From NCBI GenBank assembly GCA_902802585.1, contig CADCMR010000002.1:152562-216561 (forward strand): 64,000 nucleotides of DNA, in the 5' to 3' direction. The notes under the pieces were generated by a model. The model was given only the letters and a program-made list of their open reading frames with translations. It had not been told where the DNA came from and ran no database searches. Source of the stretch: an uncultured bacterium. Its GTDB lineage: Bacteria; Verrucomicrobiota; Lentisphaeria; Victivallales; UBA1829. The position numbers were made by a program, and so were the translations under genes. Positions 8,717 to 18,131 of this stretch are shown piece by piece (position 1 is the stretch's first letter; every line of letters begins with the position of its first letter).

Positions 8717-9526
8717 TTATTTCTTCTTCAGGACGGGGTCGTCGGACCAGCTGCCGTAGGCGTGCCCGGTCCAGTTCATGTTGTCCTTGATCTCCTGGAC
8801 GGTGTAGCCTTTCACGGTCGACTTGTAGTCGACGGCGGTCACGTGGTTGTCGACGTAGAGGATGGGAGCGGTGCCTTTGTGGCGGGATCCGTATGCGTCG
8901 TAGTCGCCGATCTCGCGGTCGTTACGCAGATTGAACGCGTTCACGGTGTCGAATTCGCCGCCGTTCGGCCAGGCGCCGAGGCTGGTGTCGTTCTTGGTCG
9001 TTTCGCCGGGCGTGTGGTTGTCGGACCAGCGGTCGGCGATGATGATGAGGTCGGACGGCGTCTTCACGATGTTGAGGCGGCTGGCGACGAGCCTCGGATC
9101 CTTCTTGTCCTTCTGGATGGTCCAGCCGCCGCTCGGGTCGTTGCGGCCGTAGCTCGCGGTTCCCTTGGTGATGTCCGCCGGGCACTTGAAGATCTTGGCA
9201 ATGCCTTGCCCCGCCGCGTCGAGGTTGTCTTTCCTGACGTGGGAGCCGCTTTCGTTTTTGTAGGTGCCGCCGCCCGCTTTCACGATCTTCTTGTACCAGT
9301 CGTTGTAGCTCTCAAGCAGCGTGAGGGTCTGCCTGTTGTTGAGCGCGTACTGCTGGATGTAGAGACCGAGGTTCTTTTCGTTGTTGATGCAGCCCGCCTT
9401 CTTGGCTGTCTCGCGTGCGGACCGCAGCGCGGGCAGCAGCATGGCGGCGAGGATCGCGATGATGGCGATCACGATCAGGAGTTCGATGAGTGTGAAATGA
9501 CTTTGTGTGGAGCGTTTGATGGTCAT
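8717..9526 (-). CDS. Prepilin-leader protein with H-x9-DN variant motif
   Basis: A 269-residue paralogue of the gene at 7267-8130. The leader [25 protein letters not shown] is at residues 10-34. The globular part shares [22 protein letters not shown] and [16 protein letters not shown] segments with the other copy; here the motif Gly is Asn (VDN instead of VDG). It ends [12 protein letters not shown]. It is the first gene of the minus-strand cluster, 37 bp upstream of the deleted copy. The mature protein would be an envelope or surface pseudopilin-like protein. Confidence 0.82.
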   Translation of the reverse strand: MTIKRSTQSHFTLIELLIVIAIIAILAAMLLPALRSARETAKKAGCINNEKNLGLYIQQYALNNRQTLTLLESYNDWYKKIVKAGGGTYKNESGSHVRKDNLDAAGQGIAKIFKCPADITKGTASYGRNDPSGGWTIQKDKKDPRLVASRLNIVKTPSDLIIIADRWSDNHTPGETTKNDTSLGAWPNGGEFDTVNAFNLRNDREIGDYDAYGSRHKGTAPILYVDNHVTAVDYKSTVKGYTVQEIKDNMNWTGHAYGSWSDDPVLKKK

Positions 9527-9580
9527 TTTCCCGTTTGTCCTTTATGCTGAAAGAGAGGTTATTTTCGTAAAGTATTCCTA

Positions 9581-9609
9581 AATATACTCCGTCAAATCCG
9601 ATTTTTCAA
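9581..9609 (-). promoter_or_regulatory. Promoter of the prepilin cluster
   Basis: Minus strand TTGAAA (9604-9609), 17 bp, TATATT (9581-9586), about 48 bases before the ATG at 9526. Confidence 0.6.
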
Positions 9610-9691
9610 GCATTTTTCTCATTTAAAAGGGGTAAAGACTAAACGATCCGGTCATTTTCCGCATACGGAGTGGTCTCAAAAAAGCACACGG

Positions 9692-11578
9692 TCAGAGCCC
9701 CGGGACCGCCATCTGCTTCGCCTTCGGCACCCAGAAGGTGTTCTGATAAACTCCCAGCGGATACTCCACGACGTTCTGGTAGCGCTTGTTGATCACGAAG
9801 AGGTCGTAGGGCGAAACGAGGAAGAGGTACGGCTCCTCCTCGTGGATGAGGCGGTGGAACTTGTGATACAGCTCCGTGCGCTTGTCGAGGTCGAAGCACG
9901 TGCGGATCTCCATGATCAGGCGGTCCGCCTCCGGATTCGCGAACGAAACGAAGTTGCTGGACGCCTCGATCTTCAGGTTGTCGGAGTGCCACAGCTGGTA
10001 CGGGTCGTTCGAGACGGACATGCGCCACGCGAGGCGGACGGCGTCGAACTGGCGCTTGTCGATGCGTTCGAGCATGACGGACCATTCGAGGGAGAGGATT
10101 TCGAGCTTGACTCCGGCGCGCGCGAAGTCCTCCTTCAGGATCGGCAGGAGCTTCTGGTCGGTCGTGCTGGAGTTCGCGTAGATCACGGTGAAGACGAATG
10201 GCTTGCCGTCCTTGTCCAGCACGCCGTCGCCGTCGGTGTCCTTCCATCCGGCGTCCGCGAGCATCTTCTTCGCCTTCTCGACGTCGAATTCATACGGCTC
10301 GACCGAGGGATCATTGGCGCGGGAATCCACAAAGAACGGTCCGGAGACCGGACGCACGAGGTCGTAGTAGACGTCCCGGATGATGCGTTTGCGGTCAACC
10401 AGATGGCTGAGCGCCACACGGACGTTCCGGTCCTGGAACAGCGGATTCGCGAGGTTCAGCCCGATGTAGGAATAGGACATGCTCGGCAGACGCATTTTCC
10501 GCAGGAAGCCGCCCTCCTGGAACTCCGCCGTGCCGGTGTTGTTCACCCACTGTTCGGTCGTGAGGCTGTCGGCGTCAAGCGTCTGGGAGCGGAGCGCCTG
10601 CAACCGGGTGTTCGGGTGCTGGATCAGCTCGTAAACAACGGTCTTCAGGGCGGGCATGATGCCGAGGCGCCTGCCGTAGAATTTCTCGAAGCGCTTGAAG
10701 ACGACGCGCTTGCCCTTCTCCCATTTATCGAGCTGGTACGGACCGCATCCCACGATCATGCGGTTGCGGACGTGGTCGTCGTTGAACTTCGCGCCGTCGA
10801 ACGGACCCTCGTACGCGTGGTAGAAATGGCGGGGCAGCGGCATGAGCGAGAGCGTGATCTCCTCGGACAGGATGTACGGGCGCTCCCACACGACCTCGAA
10901 TTCGTAGTCATTGATGACATTGACCTGCTTCAGGTCGGCGAGGTAGCTCCGCATCGGCGCGGCGTTCACCTTTTCGTCCTTGATCACGTCCACATAGAAC
11001 TTGAAATCCTCGGCCGTGACCTCGACGTTCTCCCACTTCTTCCCCGTCTCCGGGTCGGTGAAATCGTGCCACAGGATGCCCTTGCGGAGCTTGATGCGGT
11101 AGGTCAGTTTGTCGTCGGAGAGAGTCCAGGACTCCGCCATGCGCGGCACGAACCTATCGATGTCCTTGAAATGGCGTTCCGCGAGCGTGTCGCAGGTGAG
11201 CCCCCAGAAATCCGACACGGTCGCGTCATTGTTGATGATCATGTTCATGTTGCCGGTGTCCGAGGTGATCGCCCCGATGAAGCGCCCGCCCGGCTCGGCG
11301 TCCTTGTCGTAAAACTCGACGTTGCCCGCCGGGGGTTCGCCGGAGACCGCGGATCCATTGCCGCCCGCGACGGCAATGCCGCCCGCGGAGATACGGTCGA
11401 TGCGTTCGGAAAGCTCGGCGACAGCTTTCGTGAGGGCTTCCGTCTGGAACCGCTGGCGGTCGATCGCGGTCACGACGCCCGCGCCGATGACGGCGAGGAC
11501 GATGAGGCAGAGGAAAAGCAGGATGGGCGTGAGGAATGATCTGTTCTGCATGGGATGAAACCGGGGGTTATGAATCAC
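9692..11578 (-). CDS. Membrane-anchored extracellular solute-binding protein, family 5 (peptide/opine type)
   Basis: A 628-residue protein of the DppA/OppA fold. The GTG at 11578 overlaps the stop of the M48 gene (GTGA); an ATG at 11551 is an alternative that puts the hydrophobic segment nearer the N-terminus. An uncleaved-looking transmembrane helix (LLFLCLIVLAVIGAGVV) is followed by a short coiled-coil-like stretch (residues about 42-65) and the family body, with LTYRIKLRKGILWHD, SMSYSYIGLNLANP and FQDRNVRVALSHLVDRKRI. No permease or ATPase genes are adjacent, so it is an orphan binding protein. It may capture peptides or signal rather than feed a local transporter. Its partner gene encodes a lipoprotein protease, which would fit peptide generation and capture at the envelope. 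Confidence 0.85.
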   Translation of the reverse strand: MIHNPRFHPMQNRSFLTPILLFLCLIVLAVIGAGVVTAIDRQRFQTEALTKAVAELSERIDRISAGGIAVAGGNGSAVSGEPPAGNVEFYDKDAEPGGRFIGAITSDTGNMNMIINNDATVSDFWGLTCDTLAERHFKDIDRFVPRMAESWTLSDDKLTYRIKLRKGILWHDFTDPETGKKWENVEVTAEDFKFYVDVIKDEKVNAAPMRSYLADLKQVNVINDYEFEVVWERPYILSEEITLSLMPLPRHFYHAYEGPFDGAKFNDDHVRNRMIVGCGPYQLDKWEKGKRVVFKRFEKFYGRRLGIMPALKTVVYELIQHPNTRLQALRSQTLDADSLTTEQWVNNTGTAEFQEGGFLRKMRLPSMSYSYIGLNLANPLFQDRNVRVALSHLVDRKRIIRDVYYDLVRPVSGPFFVDSRANDPSVEPYEFDVEKAKKMLADAGWKDTDGDGVLDKDGKPFVFTVIYANSSTTDQKLLPILKEDFARAGVKLEILSLEWSVMLERIDKRQFDAVRLAWRMSVSNDPYQLWHSDNLKIEASSNFVSFANPEADRLIMEIRTCFDLDKRTELYHKFHRLIHEEEPYLFLVSPYDLFVINKRYQNVVEYPLGVYQNTFWVPKAKQMAVPGL

Positions 11579-12417
11579 TTCTTATGGGTGAATTTCTTGC
11601 CGAAGCCGTACTTGATCTTCGCATTGTTGTATTCCTCGCGCGCCATCGGCTCGTTGTCCTCCATCGCCTTGATGCGGTCGGAATCGCACGGGTGCGTGGA
11701 AAGGATGGATTCGAGCTTGCTGGAGCCTTCGGCATTGTTCGTGAAACGCCGCCAGAACGTATAGGACGCGCTGGGGTCGTATCCGGCGCGCGCCATCAGG
11801 ATGAGACCGATCATATCCGCCTCGGATTCGTTGCTCCGGCTGTACGGCAGCATCACGCCGAGCTCGGTGGTCGTGCCGTAGATTGCGTTGATCGTCTCGT
11901 TTTCAAATACCGCCTCGACAAGGACCGCGCCCAAAGACTGGAGAATGCTGCGCGACATGCGTTCGCCGCCATGGCGTGCGATGGCATGCCCGATCTCGTG
12001 CCCGACCACGAATGCCAGTTCAGCCTCGTTATCCATGCCGTCCATGATGCCGCTGTAGACGGCGACCTTGCCGCCGGGCAGGCAGAACGCATTCTGAATC
12101 TCGGAGTCGAGCACCGTGAACTCCCACTCGAAATCGCTCGCGTCGCCGACTTCGTTCGCTATCGCCTTGATCGCGTTGCCGCAGCGTTCCAGCGCGGCGT
12201 TGTACTCGGCGTTCGTGCTCACCGGGTATTCCGCCTTGTATTCCTCGTAGGATTCGGCGCCCAGGCTGTTCTCGTAGGACTCGGTCGTCAGCAGAAACTG
12301 CGAACGACCCGTGACCGGGACGCTCCGGCAGCTGCAGAGGGTGCTCCCCAACAGGACCAGGAACAGAATCAGGCTGGTTTGCACTGGATGGAAAACGTGT
12401 TTGAAGGCGGATGTCAT
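11575..12417 (-). CDS. M48 family zinc metalloprotease, lipoprotein
   Basis: A 280-residue protein. The start at 12417 is preceded by CAGGAG at good spacing; the longer open frame to 12522 lacks one. The N-terminal hydrophobic segment ends LCSC, a lipobox with Cys30 as probable lipid site. The zinc motif HEIGH is at residues 140-144, and the third ligand is expected in NESEAD about 50 residues later. This is the organisation of periplasmic M48 quality-control peptidases such as the LoiP/YcaL group. Its stop overlaps the start of the solute-binding protein gene, so the two are coupled. Confidence 0.87.
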   Translation of the reverse strand: MTSAFKHVFHPVQTSLILFLVLLGSTLCSCRSVPVTGRSQFLLTTESYENSLGAESYEEYKAEYPVSTNAEYNAALERCGNAIKAIANEVGDASDFEWEFTVLDSEIQNAFCLPGGKVAVYSGIMDGMDNEAELAFVVGHEIGHAIARHGGERMSRSILQSLGAVLVEAVFENETINAIYGTTTELGVMLPYSRSNESEADMIGLILMARAGYDPSASYTFWRRFTNNAEGSSKLESILSTHPCDSDRIKAMEDNEPMAREEYNNAKIKYGFGKKFTHKK

Positions 12418-12500
12418 GGTATTTCGCTCCTGAGTAAAATGATGAACGGCGCGGCGTTCTGATTCGACGGATTTGTTTTCGCACGCACAGCGTATTTCTA

Positions 12501-12529
12501 AATATACAACATTCCGCCTCATCTTTCAA
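12501..12529 (-). promoter_or_regulatory. Promoter of the M48 protease/solute-binding protein operon
   Basis: Minus strand TTGAAA (12524-12529), 17 bp, TATATT (12501-12506), about 77 bases before the ATG at 12417. Confidence 0.62.
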
Positions 12530-12570
12530 ATCGTTTCCGGAAAAAAGATCGGCGGAAGAGCAAAGCGCAG

Positions 12571-12615
12571 TGAAAAACATGGAAGGCGGTCCGGCTGTTC
12601 GGGAGTCGGACCGCC
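12571..12615 (-). terminator. Probable terminator of the argD-htrA operon
   Basis: A perfect 9-bp stem (12585-12593 with 12607-12615) lies downstream of the HtrA stop. On the minus strand it is followed within five bases by a TTTTT run. Confidence 0.55.
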
Positions 12616-12655
12616 CTGCCCCGTGCTCTTTTTCAGGAGGGGAAGCCCCCCCCGG

Positions 12656-13816
12656 TCAGAGCGGGATCGCGTAGTCGATCTGCGGAATCACGCGGAACCA
12701 GTTGGCGGGGGCGCGTTCGAGCTTGACGCTCGTTTCATGCAGCAGATTCCGGCGCATGACAGTGAGCTTGACGATCGTGCCGGGGTCGAGCGAGAGGATC
12801 CGGTTGCGGAGATCGTAGGTGTCGGCGACGTCCTCGTCGTTGAGCTTCACGATCACGTCGCCCTCGCGCAGTCCCAGACGGTCCGCGGGGGAATCCTCGA
12901 TGATCCTGCGGATGGACGCGCCCTTCTGCACCGCCTCGTTTTCATCGCCGGGCGCGCGCATCTGCGAGGGTCTGGCGCCCATGATACCGAGCCACGGGCG
13001 GACGATCTCGCCGTGCGTGATCAGCGTGTCGGCGACCGACTTCGCGATCTCGGCGGACACGGCGAACGCGATGCCGATGTTGCCGCCGGACGGCGCGAGG
13101 ATGCAGTCGTTCACGCCGATCACGTCGCCGTCGGTGTTCAGGAGAGGGCCGCCGGAATTGCCGGGGTTGATGGAGGCGTCCGTCTGAATGTAGTTCTCGT
13201 ACAGGTTCACGCCGACGCCGGACCGCTGGACGCCGGAGACGATGCCCGCGGTCACGCTGTGCTCCAGGCTGAACGGCGCGCCGATGGCGATCGTCCACTG
13301 CCCCAGGCGGATGTTCTTCGGATTGGCGAACGTGAGCGCCATGAACTTCTTCCCCTTCGGCGGCTCGACTTTCAGCACCGCCAGGTCGGACGTCGGATCC
13401 GCGCCCACCAGGTCGGCGTGGTACTCGCGGCCTTCGCTGTCCGTCACAAGGAGCGCGTTCGCGCCGCTCGCCACGTGGTAGTTCGTGAGGATATAGCCGT
13501 CCTCGCGGATGAAGAATCCGGACCCCTGCCCCGCGGGCACTTCATAATACTGCGCGGGACGTCCCCAGCCGCGCCGCGACGGGATGATCCGCTGGTTGGA
13601 GATGCAGACGACCGCGGGCATGGCGCGTTCGATGGTGCCGGTGAAGTCCGGCCAGGCGGCGGCAGGTCCGGCGGCGGGAGGCGGCGCATACTGGCGCATT
13701 TTCGTCTGGGAATCCGACTGCTCTTCCGGGAGGGGCGGATTCACGAATTTCAGGACCAGGAGCGCGGCGCATGCGCCGGCAAGAACGGAAAAAAGCGTAT
13801 TGAAAACGGATTTCAT
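12656..13816 (-). CDS. HtrA/DegP-like trypsin-type serine protease with one PDZ domain
   Basis: A 386-residue protein. The ATG at 13816 is preferred because it overlaps the stop of the upstream glycosyltransferase (ATGA) and AAAGGA lies upstream; a longer frame reaches 13852. An N-terminal membrane segment (residues 5-24) and a Pro-rich linker precede the protease domain, with the triad His114 (TNYHV), Asp144 (TSDLAVLK) and Ser221 (NPGNSGGPL). One C-terminal PDZ domain follows (GASIRRIIEDSPADRLGLREGDVI). One PDZ and an N-terminal anchor resemble the DegS type more than DegP, so it is probably a membrane-tethered envelope stress protease. It is the last gene of the argD operon. Confidence 0.88.
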   Translation of the reverse strand: MKSVFNTLFSVLAGACAALLVLKFVNPPLPEEQSDSQTKMRQYAPPPAAGPAAAWPDFTGTIERAMPAVVCISNQRIIPSRRGWGRPAQYYEVPAGQGSGFFIREDGYILTNYHVASGANALLVTDSEGREYHADLVGADPTSDLAVLKVEPPKGKKFMALTFANPKNIRLGQWTIAIGAPFSLEHSVTAGIVSGVQRSGVGVNLYENYIQTDASINPGNSGGPLLNTDGDVIGVNDCILAPSGGNIGIAFAVSAEIAKSVADTLITHGEIVRPWLGIMGARPSQMRAPGDENEAVQKGASIRRIIEDSPADRLGLREGDVIVKLNDEDVADTYDLRNRILSLDPGTIVKLTVMRRNLLHETSVKLERAPANWFRVIPQIDYAIPL

Positions 13817-14988
13817 GGCAACGGCAATCCTTTCTTTTTGAGTTCGAGACATTTGGTGTATTCCTCTATCAGCGTGTCCGACATGGTGTGCCAGTCAAAC
13901 CTCGGTTTCACAAGTTCACGACCCGCCTCGCCGAACGCACGGCGTTTTTCATCGTTCATCAGAAGTTCGGATATCTCCTCCGCGCCGGGCGTATCGCCGC
14001 CAGGCTGAAGCAAGTACCCGGTCTTCCCGTTCAAAACGACCTCGCGCGTGCCGTCGATGTCAAACGCCACGACCGGCTTCCTCATGGCAAGCGCCTGGAC
14101 CGCCGCGCGCGGCAGTCCCTCGCGCATGGAGAAATGCACGAGGACGTCCGCCAGCGCCAGATAGCGCGGCACCTGGGCGGGCGGCACGAGCCCGGCGAAG
14201 CTCAGATGGTCGCGGAATCCGCGTTCCACCGCCTCCGCTTCCAGTTTTTCCCGCAGGATGCCGTTCCCGATCAGCAGGAAATGTACGTCCGGGACGCGTT
14301 TAACGATCTCCGGGATGCTCCGCCACAGCTCCACGTAGCCCTTCATCGGGAAGAGCCGCGCGAGCGTGCCGACGACCTTCGCGCCGTCCGGGATCCCCAG
14401 CGAACGCCGAAGTTCGGGATCGGGCCGCGTCGTAAGGAAGGGTTCCAGTTCCATGCCGCTGTACACGACCTTGAACATCCCCGGCCGTCCGATATGGTTC
14501 CGCAGGCACTGGTCGATCATGTCCTGCGCCACGGCATAGATCCGGTCGCAGCGTTTCGCCGCCATGCGTTCCAGCTGGATGTAGACCGCGTTCTTCCACG
14601 CCGGATAGATGCGCGAGAACGGCAGTCCGTGGACAGTATGGATCACCAGCGGCACCCCGGCGGCGCGGGCGGCGTAACGACCGATGATGCCCGCCTTCGA
14701 GGCGTGCGTGTGGACGACGTCGAATTTCTCCTTTTTGAAAAACTCTACCAGAGCGCGGTAGCTCCGCCAGTCGCGGACCGGGTCGATCTCCCGGCACAAG
14801 GTCGGGCACTCCTCCACGCGGAAGTCAATCCTGCCGCACTGGCGGAGGAGTTCGCCTTCCGGTCCCGGCGACGGACCTGTCATCAGGACGGATTCGTGCC
14901 CTGCCTCGTGGAGTCCGCGTGCGGAGAGAAACGTATTCTCCTGGGCGCCGCCGACGATCATGCGTGTGATGAGATGACAGACTTTCAT
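13813..14988 (-). CDS. Glycosyltransferase family 4
   Basis: A 391-residue GT-B fold enzyme. The start at 14988 overlaps the comEC stop (ATGA). The N-terminal domain begins MKVCHLITRMIVGGAQENT, the acceptor-domain GG loop of GT4 enzymes. The C-terminal domain has VGTLARLFPMKGY and the E-x7-E-like nucleotide-sugar site MREGLPRAAVQALAM, followed by GGDTPGAEEISELL. It transfers a sugar from a nucleotide donor, probably during cell-surface polysaccharide synthesis. No other polysaccharide genes are adjacent, so the product cannot be named. Confidence 0.87.
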   Translation of the reverse strand: MKVCHLITRMIVGGAQENTFLSARGLHEAGHESVLMTGPSPGPEGELLRQCGRIDFRVEECPTLCREIDPVRDWRSYRALVEFFKKEKFDVVHTHASKAGIIGRYAARAAGVPLVIHTVHGLPFSRIYPAWKNAVYIQLERMAAKRCDRIYAVAQDMIDQCLRNHIGRPGMFKVVYSGMELEPFLTTRPDPELRRSLGIPDGAKVVGTLARLFPMKGYVELWRSIPEIVKRVPDVHFLLIGNGILREKLEAEAVERGFRDHLSFAGLVPPAQVPRYLALADVLVHFSMREGLPRAAVQALAMRKPVVAFDIDGTREVVLNGKTGYLLQPGGDTPGAEEISELLMNDEKRRAFGEAGRELVKPRFDWHTMSDTLIEEYTKCLELKKKGLPLP

Positions 14989-17198
14989 GGTGTGATGCTT
15001 TCGACTGGTTGAATGTGGAGCCGCCATGCCGACGTCTGCGGGATTTCGGCGTCAGAAAACGGGATACCGTCCTGCCTCAGCGTCAGATGACCGCGACCTG
15101 TATGATTGGACAGCAGAATGCCGTCAATTGTTCCGATGGAAAACGAAAAATGCTCGCCGGAAAGTTTGTAGGATGAAATTGCGCCGTTGTACGGGAGAGC
15201 CGTGACAGTCGGACCGTCCGGCATCTTGCCCAGCGCATTCGACGGGCTGTAAATATCCAAAATGGGAATCTGCTCGGCAAACGTGTCGAGACCGTCGAAC
15301 GACGCCTTGCGTCCGCTGGAGACCGCGACGGACCGGCAGAGCGTGATGCCTCGTTCGTGCAGATAATCCGCCAGCGCGCTCCCGGTCCTGTAGTCCGGCA
15401 CGTTCACCACGTCGGCGCGTCCGAGCGCGGGATCCGTCACTACGACCGCGGGCTCCTGTCCGGTCCCGCCGCCGCTCACTACCAGGATTTCGGCGGGAAA
15501 GAACGCCGCCCGGAAACACCAGAACGAGAACAGCGCAGCCATGAGCGCCGCCGCGGATGCCGCCCGCCGCCAGTGTTTCGCGTGGAGCAGATAGAAGAGC
15601 GAGGCGAGGAACAGCACGACCGTCCACACGGGTGGACGGGGGATCGCCATCCCGCAGAGCCCGCCGAAGAAGCGTCCCAGCCATCCGATCAGACGGAAGA
15701 CCTGTTCGAGCGCGCCGGAGAAGAAAAGTCCGGCCGGCCCCATCCATGAGGAAAGCAGTGTCACGCCCGCCACAACAAACGCCAGATATACCAGCGGAAT
15801 CGCAAGCAGGTTGGCTGGGACAGCAGAAACCGGGAACAGTCCCTGGTACAGGATCGACAGCACGCCGCTGCCCAGGCTCGCCACGGCGGTCGCGGCAAGC
15901 GCGGATAATAGAACCCGGAGCCAGCGCGACACCCGGATCCGCCACACGGGAGTATAACGCACAGGGAGTGGCTGCGACAGCTTCCGAGAGAGGAATCCGA
16001 GCATGATGCTCCCGACGTCGCGCGGCAGACTCAGCAGCAGCGCCACGGACAGGAAGGAATAACACATGCCGGGTTTCAGGAGGCTCGCCGGGGAGATCAC
16101 CAGGATCACATACGCCGCCAGCATCAGGGTATTGATGTGCGAGGTCGCCAGCAGAAGCGAACGCAGAATCAGGAACGCCGCGATCATCACGTAGGCGCGC
16201 ATCGCCGGTTCGCGCATCCCGGTCGACAATGCGTAAAACAGGAGGGGGACAAGCACAAAAAGACAGCGTTTCCGGAACGGAACCCAAACCAGAATGAGCA
16301 GAAGCAGAGAGGCGAAAATCCCGACATGCGTCCCGCTGACCGTCAGGATGTGTATCGTGCCGCTGGAGAGGAATCCGGCGCGTGTCTCCTTTTCCAAAGC
16401 AATCCGGCGTCCGCCGAGCATCGCGCCCGCCATCCGCGCGTTCTCGACGCTCCGGAATCCGCGGCAGACCGCCGCCAGCGCGGCGTCACGCAGATCGTAC
16501 AGCGTCCGCCGGAACCCGGTCCCGCGCGAGACGACCTCCAGCGAATCCGGTTCCGGGCGGAACATCTCGTAGATGCCCTCGTGTTCGAGGTAGGCGGCGT
16601 AGTCGAAGGAACCGGAAAAGAGCGGCGGTTCCGGCGCAGAGAAAACACCTTTCGCAAGGACCGTATCGCCGAATCCGAGCGGAATCATAATCGCATTCTC
16701 GCCACGTCCGCAATCCATCAGCACGCGCGGCATACTCCCCTCGAACTCAATCCACGGGGCATTCGCGCCATAGCGGAACCGTTTCACGCGGCATTGCAGA
16801 TTCCGCACGCGGAACGCTTCCCCGCTCCGCGCGGACGCCGACGGGTCGTCGATGGTCAATTCCGCTTCTGCGGCGAAACGCGCCCTCCCCGCCTCGTCCG
16901 CGATGAAATTCCTCTGCTTTCCCGAGCACGCCAATGCGGCAAGCAGCGCGGGCAGCATCGGCAAAGCAAACCGGACCAGCGCGTCCCGCGTGGGGATCAG
17001 CGCCCACGCCAGCAGGACCGACGCAACCGGAATTACGGCATAAGGAAAGCCGTCCCCCCGGACGGAGAGAACGGCTGTGACTGCCGCCAGCAGGAAAAGC
17101 GCGGCAGGGCAGGACTGTTCAAACGCGGTCGCGCCCGTCCGGATTCGGCGGAACAGCGCGCGCGGAGAGACGGTTCTGTGTCCCGGCACGGATTCCAT
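14985..17198 (-). CDS. comEC: ComEC/Rec2-like DNA uptake channel protein with degenerate C-terminal domain
   Basis: A 737-residue polytopic membrane protein. It has two N-terminal membrane segments, an OB-like soluble region (residues about 95-220) and the Competence core GTIHILTVSGTHVGIFASLL, followed by about ten hydrophobic segments. In most ComEC proteins the C-terminal metallo-beta-lactamase-like domain carries HxHxDH. Here the C-terminal 170 residues keep the size and parts of the pattern (TGSALADYLHERGI) but contain no HxHxDH, so nuclease activity is probably lost. It follows argF by 24 bp and overlaps the glycosyltransferase start, making it part of the arg operon. Confidence 0.85.
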   Translation of the reverse strand: MESVPGHRTVSPRALFRRIRTGATAFEQSCPAALFLLAAVTAVLSVRGDGFPYAVIPVASVLLAWALIPTRDALVRFALPMLPALLAALACSGKQRNFIADEAGRARFAAEAELTIDDPSASARSGEAFRVRNLQCRVKRFRYGANAPWIEFEGSMPRVLMDCGRGENAIMIPLGFGDTVLAKGVFSAPEPPLFSGSFDYAAYLEHEGIYEMFRPEPDSLEVVSRGTGFRRTLYDLRDAALAAVCRGFRSVENARMAGAMLGGRRIALEKETRAGFLSSGTIHILTVSGTHVGIFASLLLLILVWVPFRKRCLFVLVPLLFYALSTGMREPAMRAYVMIAAFLILRSLLLATSHINTLMLAAYVILVISPASLLKPGMCYSFLSVALLLSLPRDVGSIMLGFLSRKLSQPLPVRYTPVWRIRVSRWLRVLLSALAATAVASLGSGVLSILYQGLFPVSAVPANLLAIPLVYLAFVVAGVTLLSSWMGPAGLFFSGALEQVFRLIGWLGRFFGGLCGMAIPRPPVWTVVLFLASLFYLLHAKHWRRAASAAALMAALFSFWCFRAAFFPAEILVVSGGGTGQEPAVVVTDPALGRADVVNVPDYRTGSALADYLHERGITLCRSVAVSSGRKASFDGLDTFAEQIPILDIYSPSNALGKMPDGPTVTALPYNGAISSYKLSGEHFSFSIGTIDGILLSNHTGRGHLTLRQDGIPFSDAEIPQTSAWRLHIQPVESITP

Positions 17199-17222
17199 GG
17201 CGCGGCGCCTGAACGGATTCCA

Positions 17223-18131
17223 TTACTGGAAGAGCGTGCAGAGGATCGCCTTGTGCATGTGGAGGCGGTTTTCCGCCTCGTCGAACACGATGGAGTGTTC
17301 GGACTCCATGACCTCGTCGGTGATCTCTTCGCCGCGGTGCGCGGGCAGGCAGTGCATCACCTTCACGTCGGGCTTTGCATATCCGAGCATCTTCATATCG
17401 AGGCGGTAGGGCTCCAGGATCTTCATGCGCTCGCGGGATTCCTTCTCGAAGCCCATGCTCACCCATACATCGGTGTAGACGAAATCGGCGTCCTGCATGG
17501 CGGCGACGGGATCGGTGGTCCATTCCACCTTGCCGGGTCCGAGGTCCTCGTCCATGATCGCCTGGCGCGGACGGAATTCCTCCGGCGCGCCGATCGTGAA
17601 CGTCATGCCGGCGAGCTTGCACGCCATCATGAGGGAATTCGCCATGTTGCTGGCGCCGTCGCCGAGGTACGCCATCTTCAGTCCTTCGAGCTTGCCTTTG
17701 CGCTCCCAGATCGTGAAGAGGTCGGCGAACGCCTGGCACGGGTGGTAGTCGTCCGTGAGGGCGTTCACAATCGGGATGGATCCGTACTGCGCGAGCCCCT
17801 CCACGTCAGACTGCCGGAACGTGCGGATCACGATGCCGTGCAGGAAGCGGCTGAGCACGCGGGCGGTGTCGGCGATGGTCTCGCCGCGCCCCATCTGAGT
17901 CTTGCTTTCGTCGAGGTAGATCGGTTGGCCGCCGAGTTCATGGATACCGACCTCGAACGAAACGCGCGTTCGGGTCGAGGACTTCGCGAAAATCATGCCG
18001 ATGGACTTGCCTTCCAGCGGGCGGGGCTGGTTCGCCTTGCCGCGTCCTGCCTTCAGGCTGGCTGTCGTTTCAATGAGTTTTTCCAGTGCGGCGCGGTCGA
18101 ATTCGCGCCCTGTAAGCAGATGCCTGATCAT
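17223..18131 (-). CDS. argF: Ornithine carbamoyltransferase
   Basis: A 302-residue cytosolic enzyme that makes citrulline from ornithine and carbamoyl phosphate. The carbamoyl-phosphate motif SSTRTR is at residues 51-56, DDYHPCQ is in the middle, and the ornithine-site HCLPAHRGEEI is near residue 261. The length is normal for the family. The ATG overlaps the argD stop (ATGA) and a strong AAAGGAGG lies inside the end of argD. Confidence 0.95.
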   Translation of the reverse strand: MIRHLLTGREFDRAALEKLIETTASLKAGRGKANQPRPLEGKSIGMIFAKSSTRTRVSFEVGIHELGGQPIYLDESKTQMGRGETIADTARVLSRFLHGIVIRTFRQSDVEGLAQYGSIPIVNALTDDYHPCQAFADLFTIWERKGKLEGLKMAYLGDGASNMANSLMMACKLAGMTFTIGAPEEFRPRQAIMDEDLGPGKVEWTTDPVAAMQDADFVYTDVWVSMGFEKESRERMKILEPYRLDMKMLGYAKPDVKVMHCLPAHRGEEITDEVMESEHSIVFDEAENRLHMHKAILCTLFQ

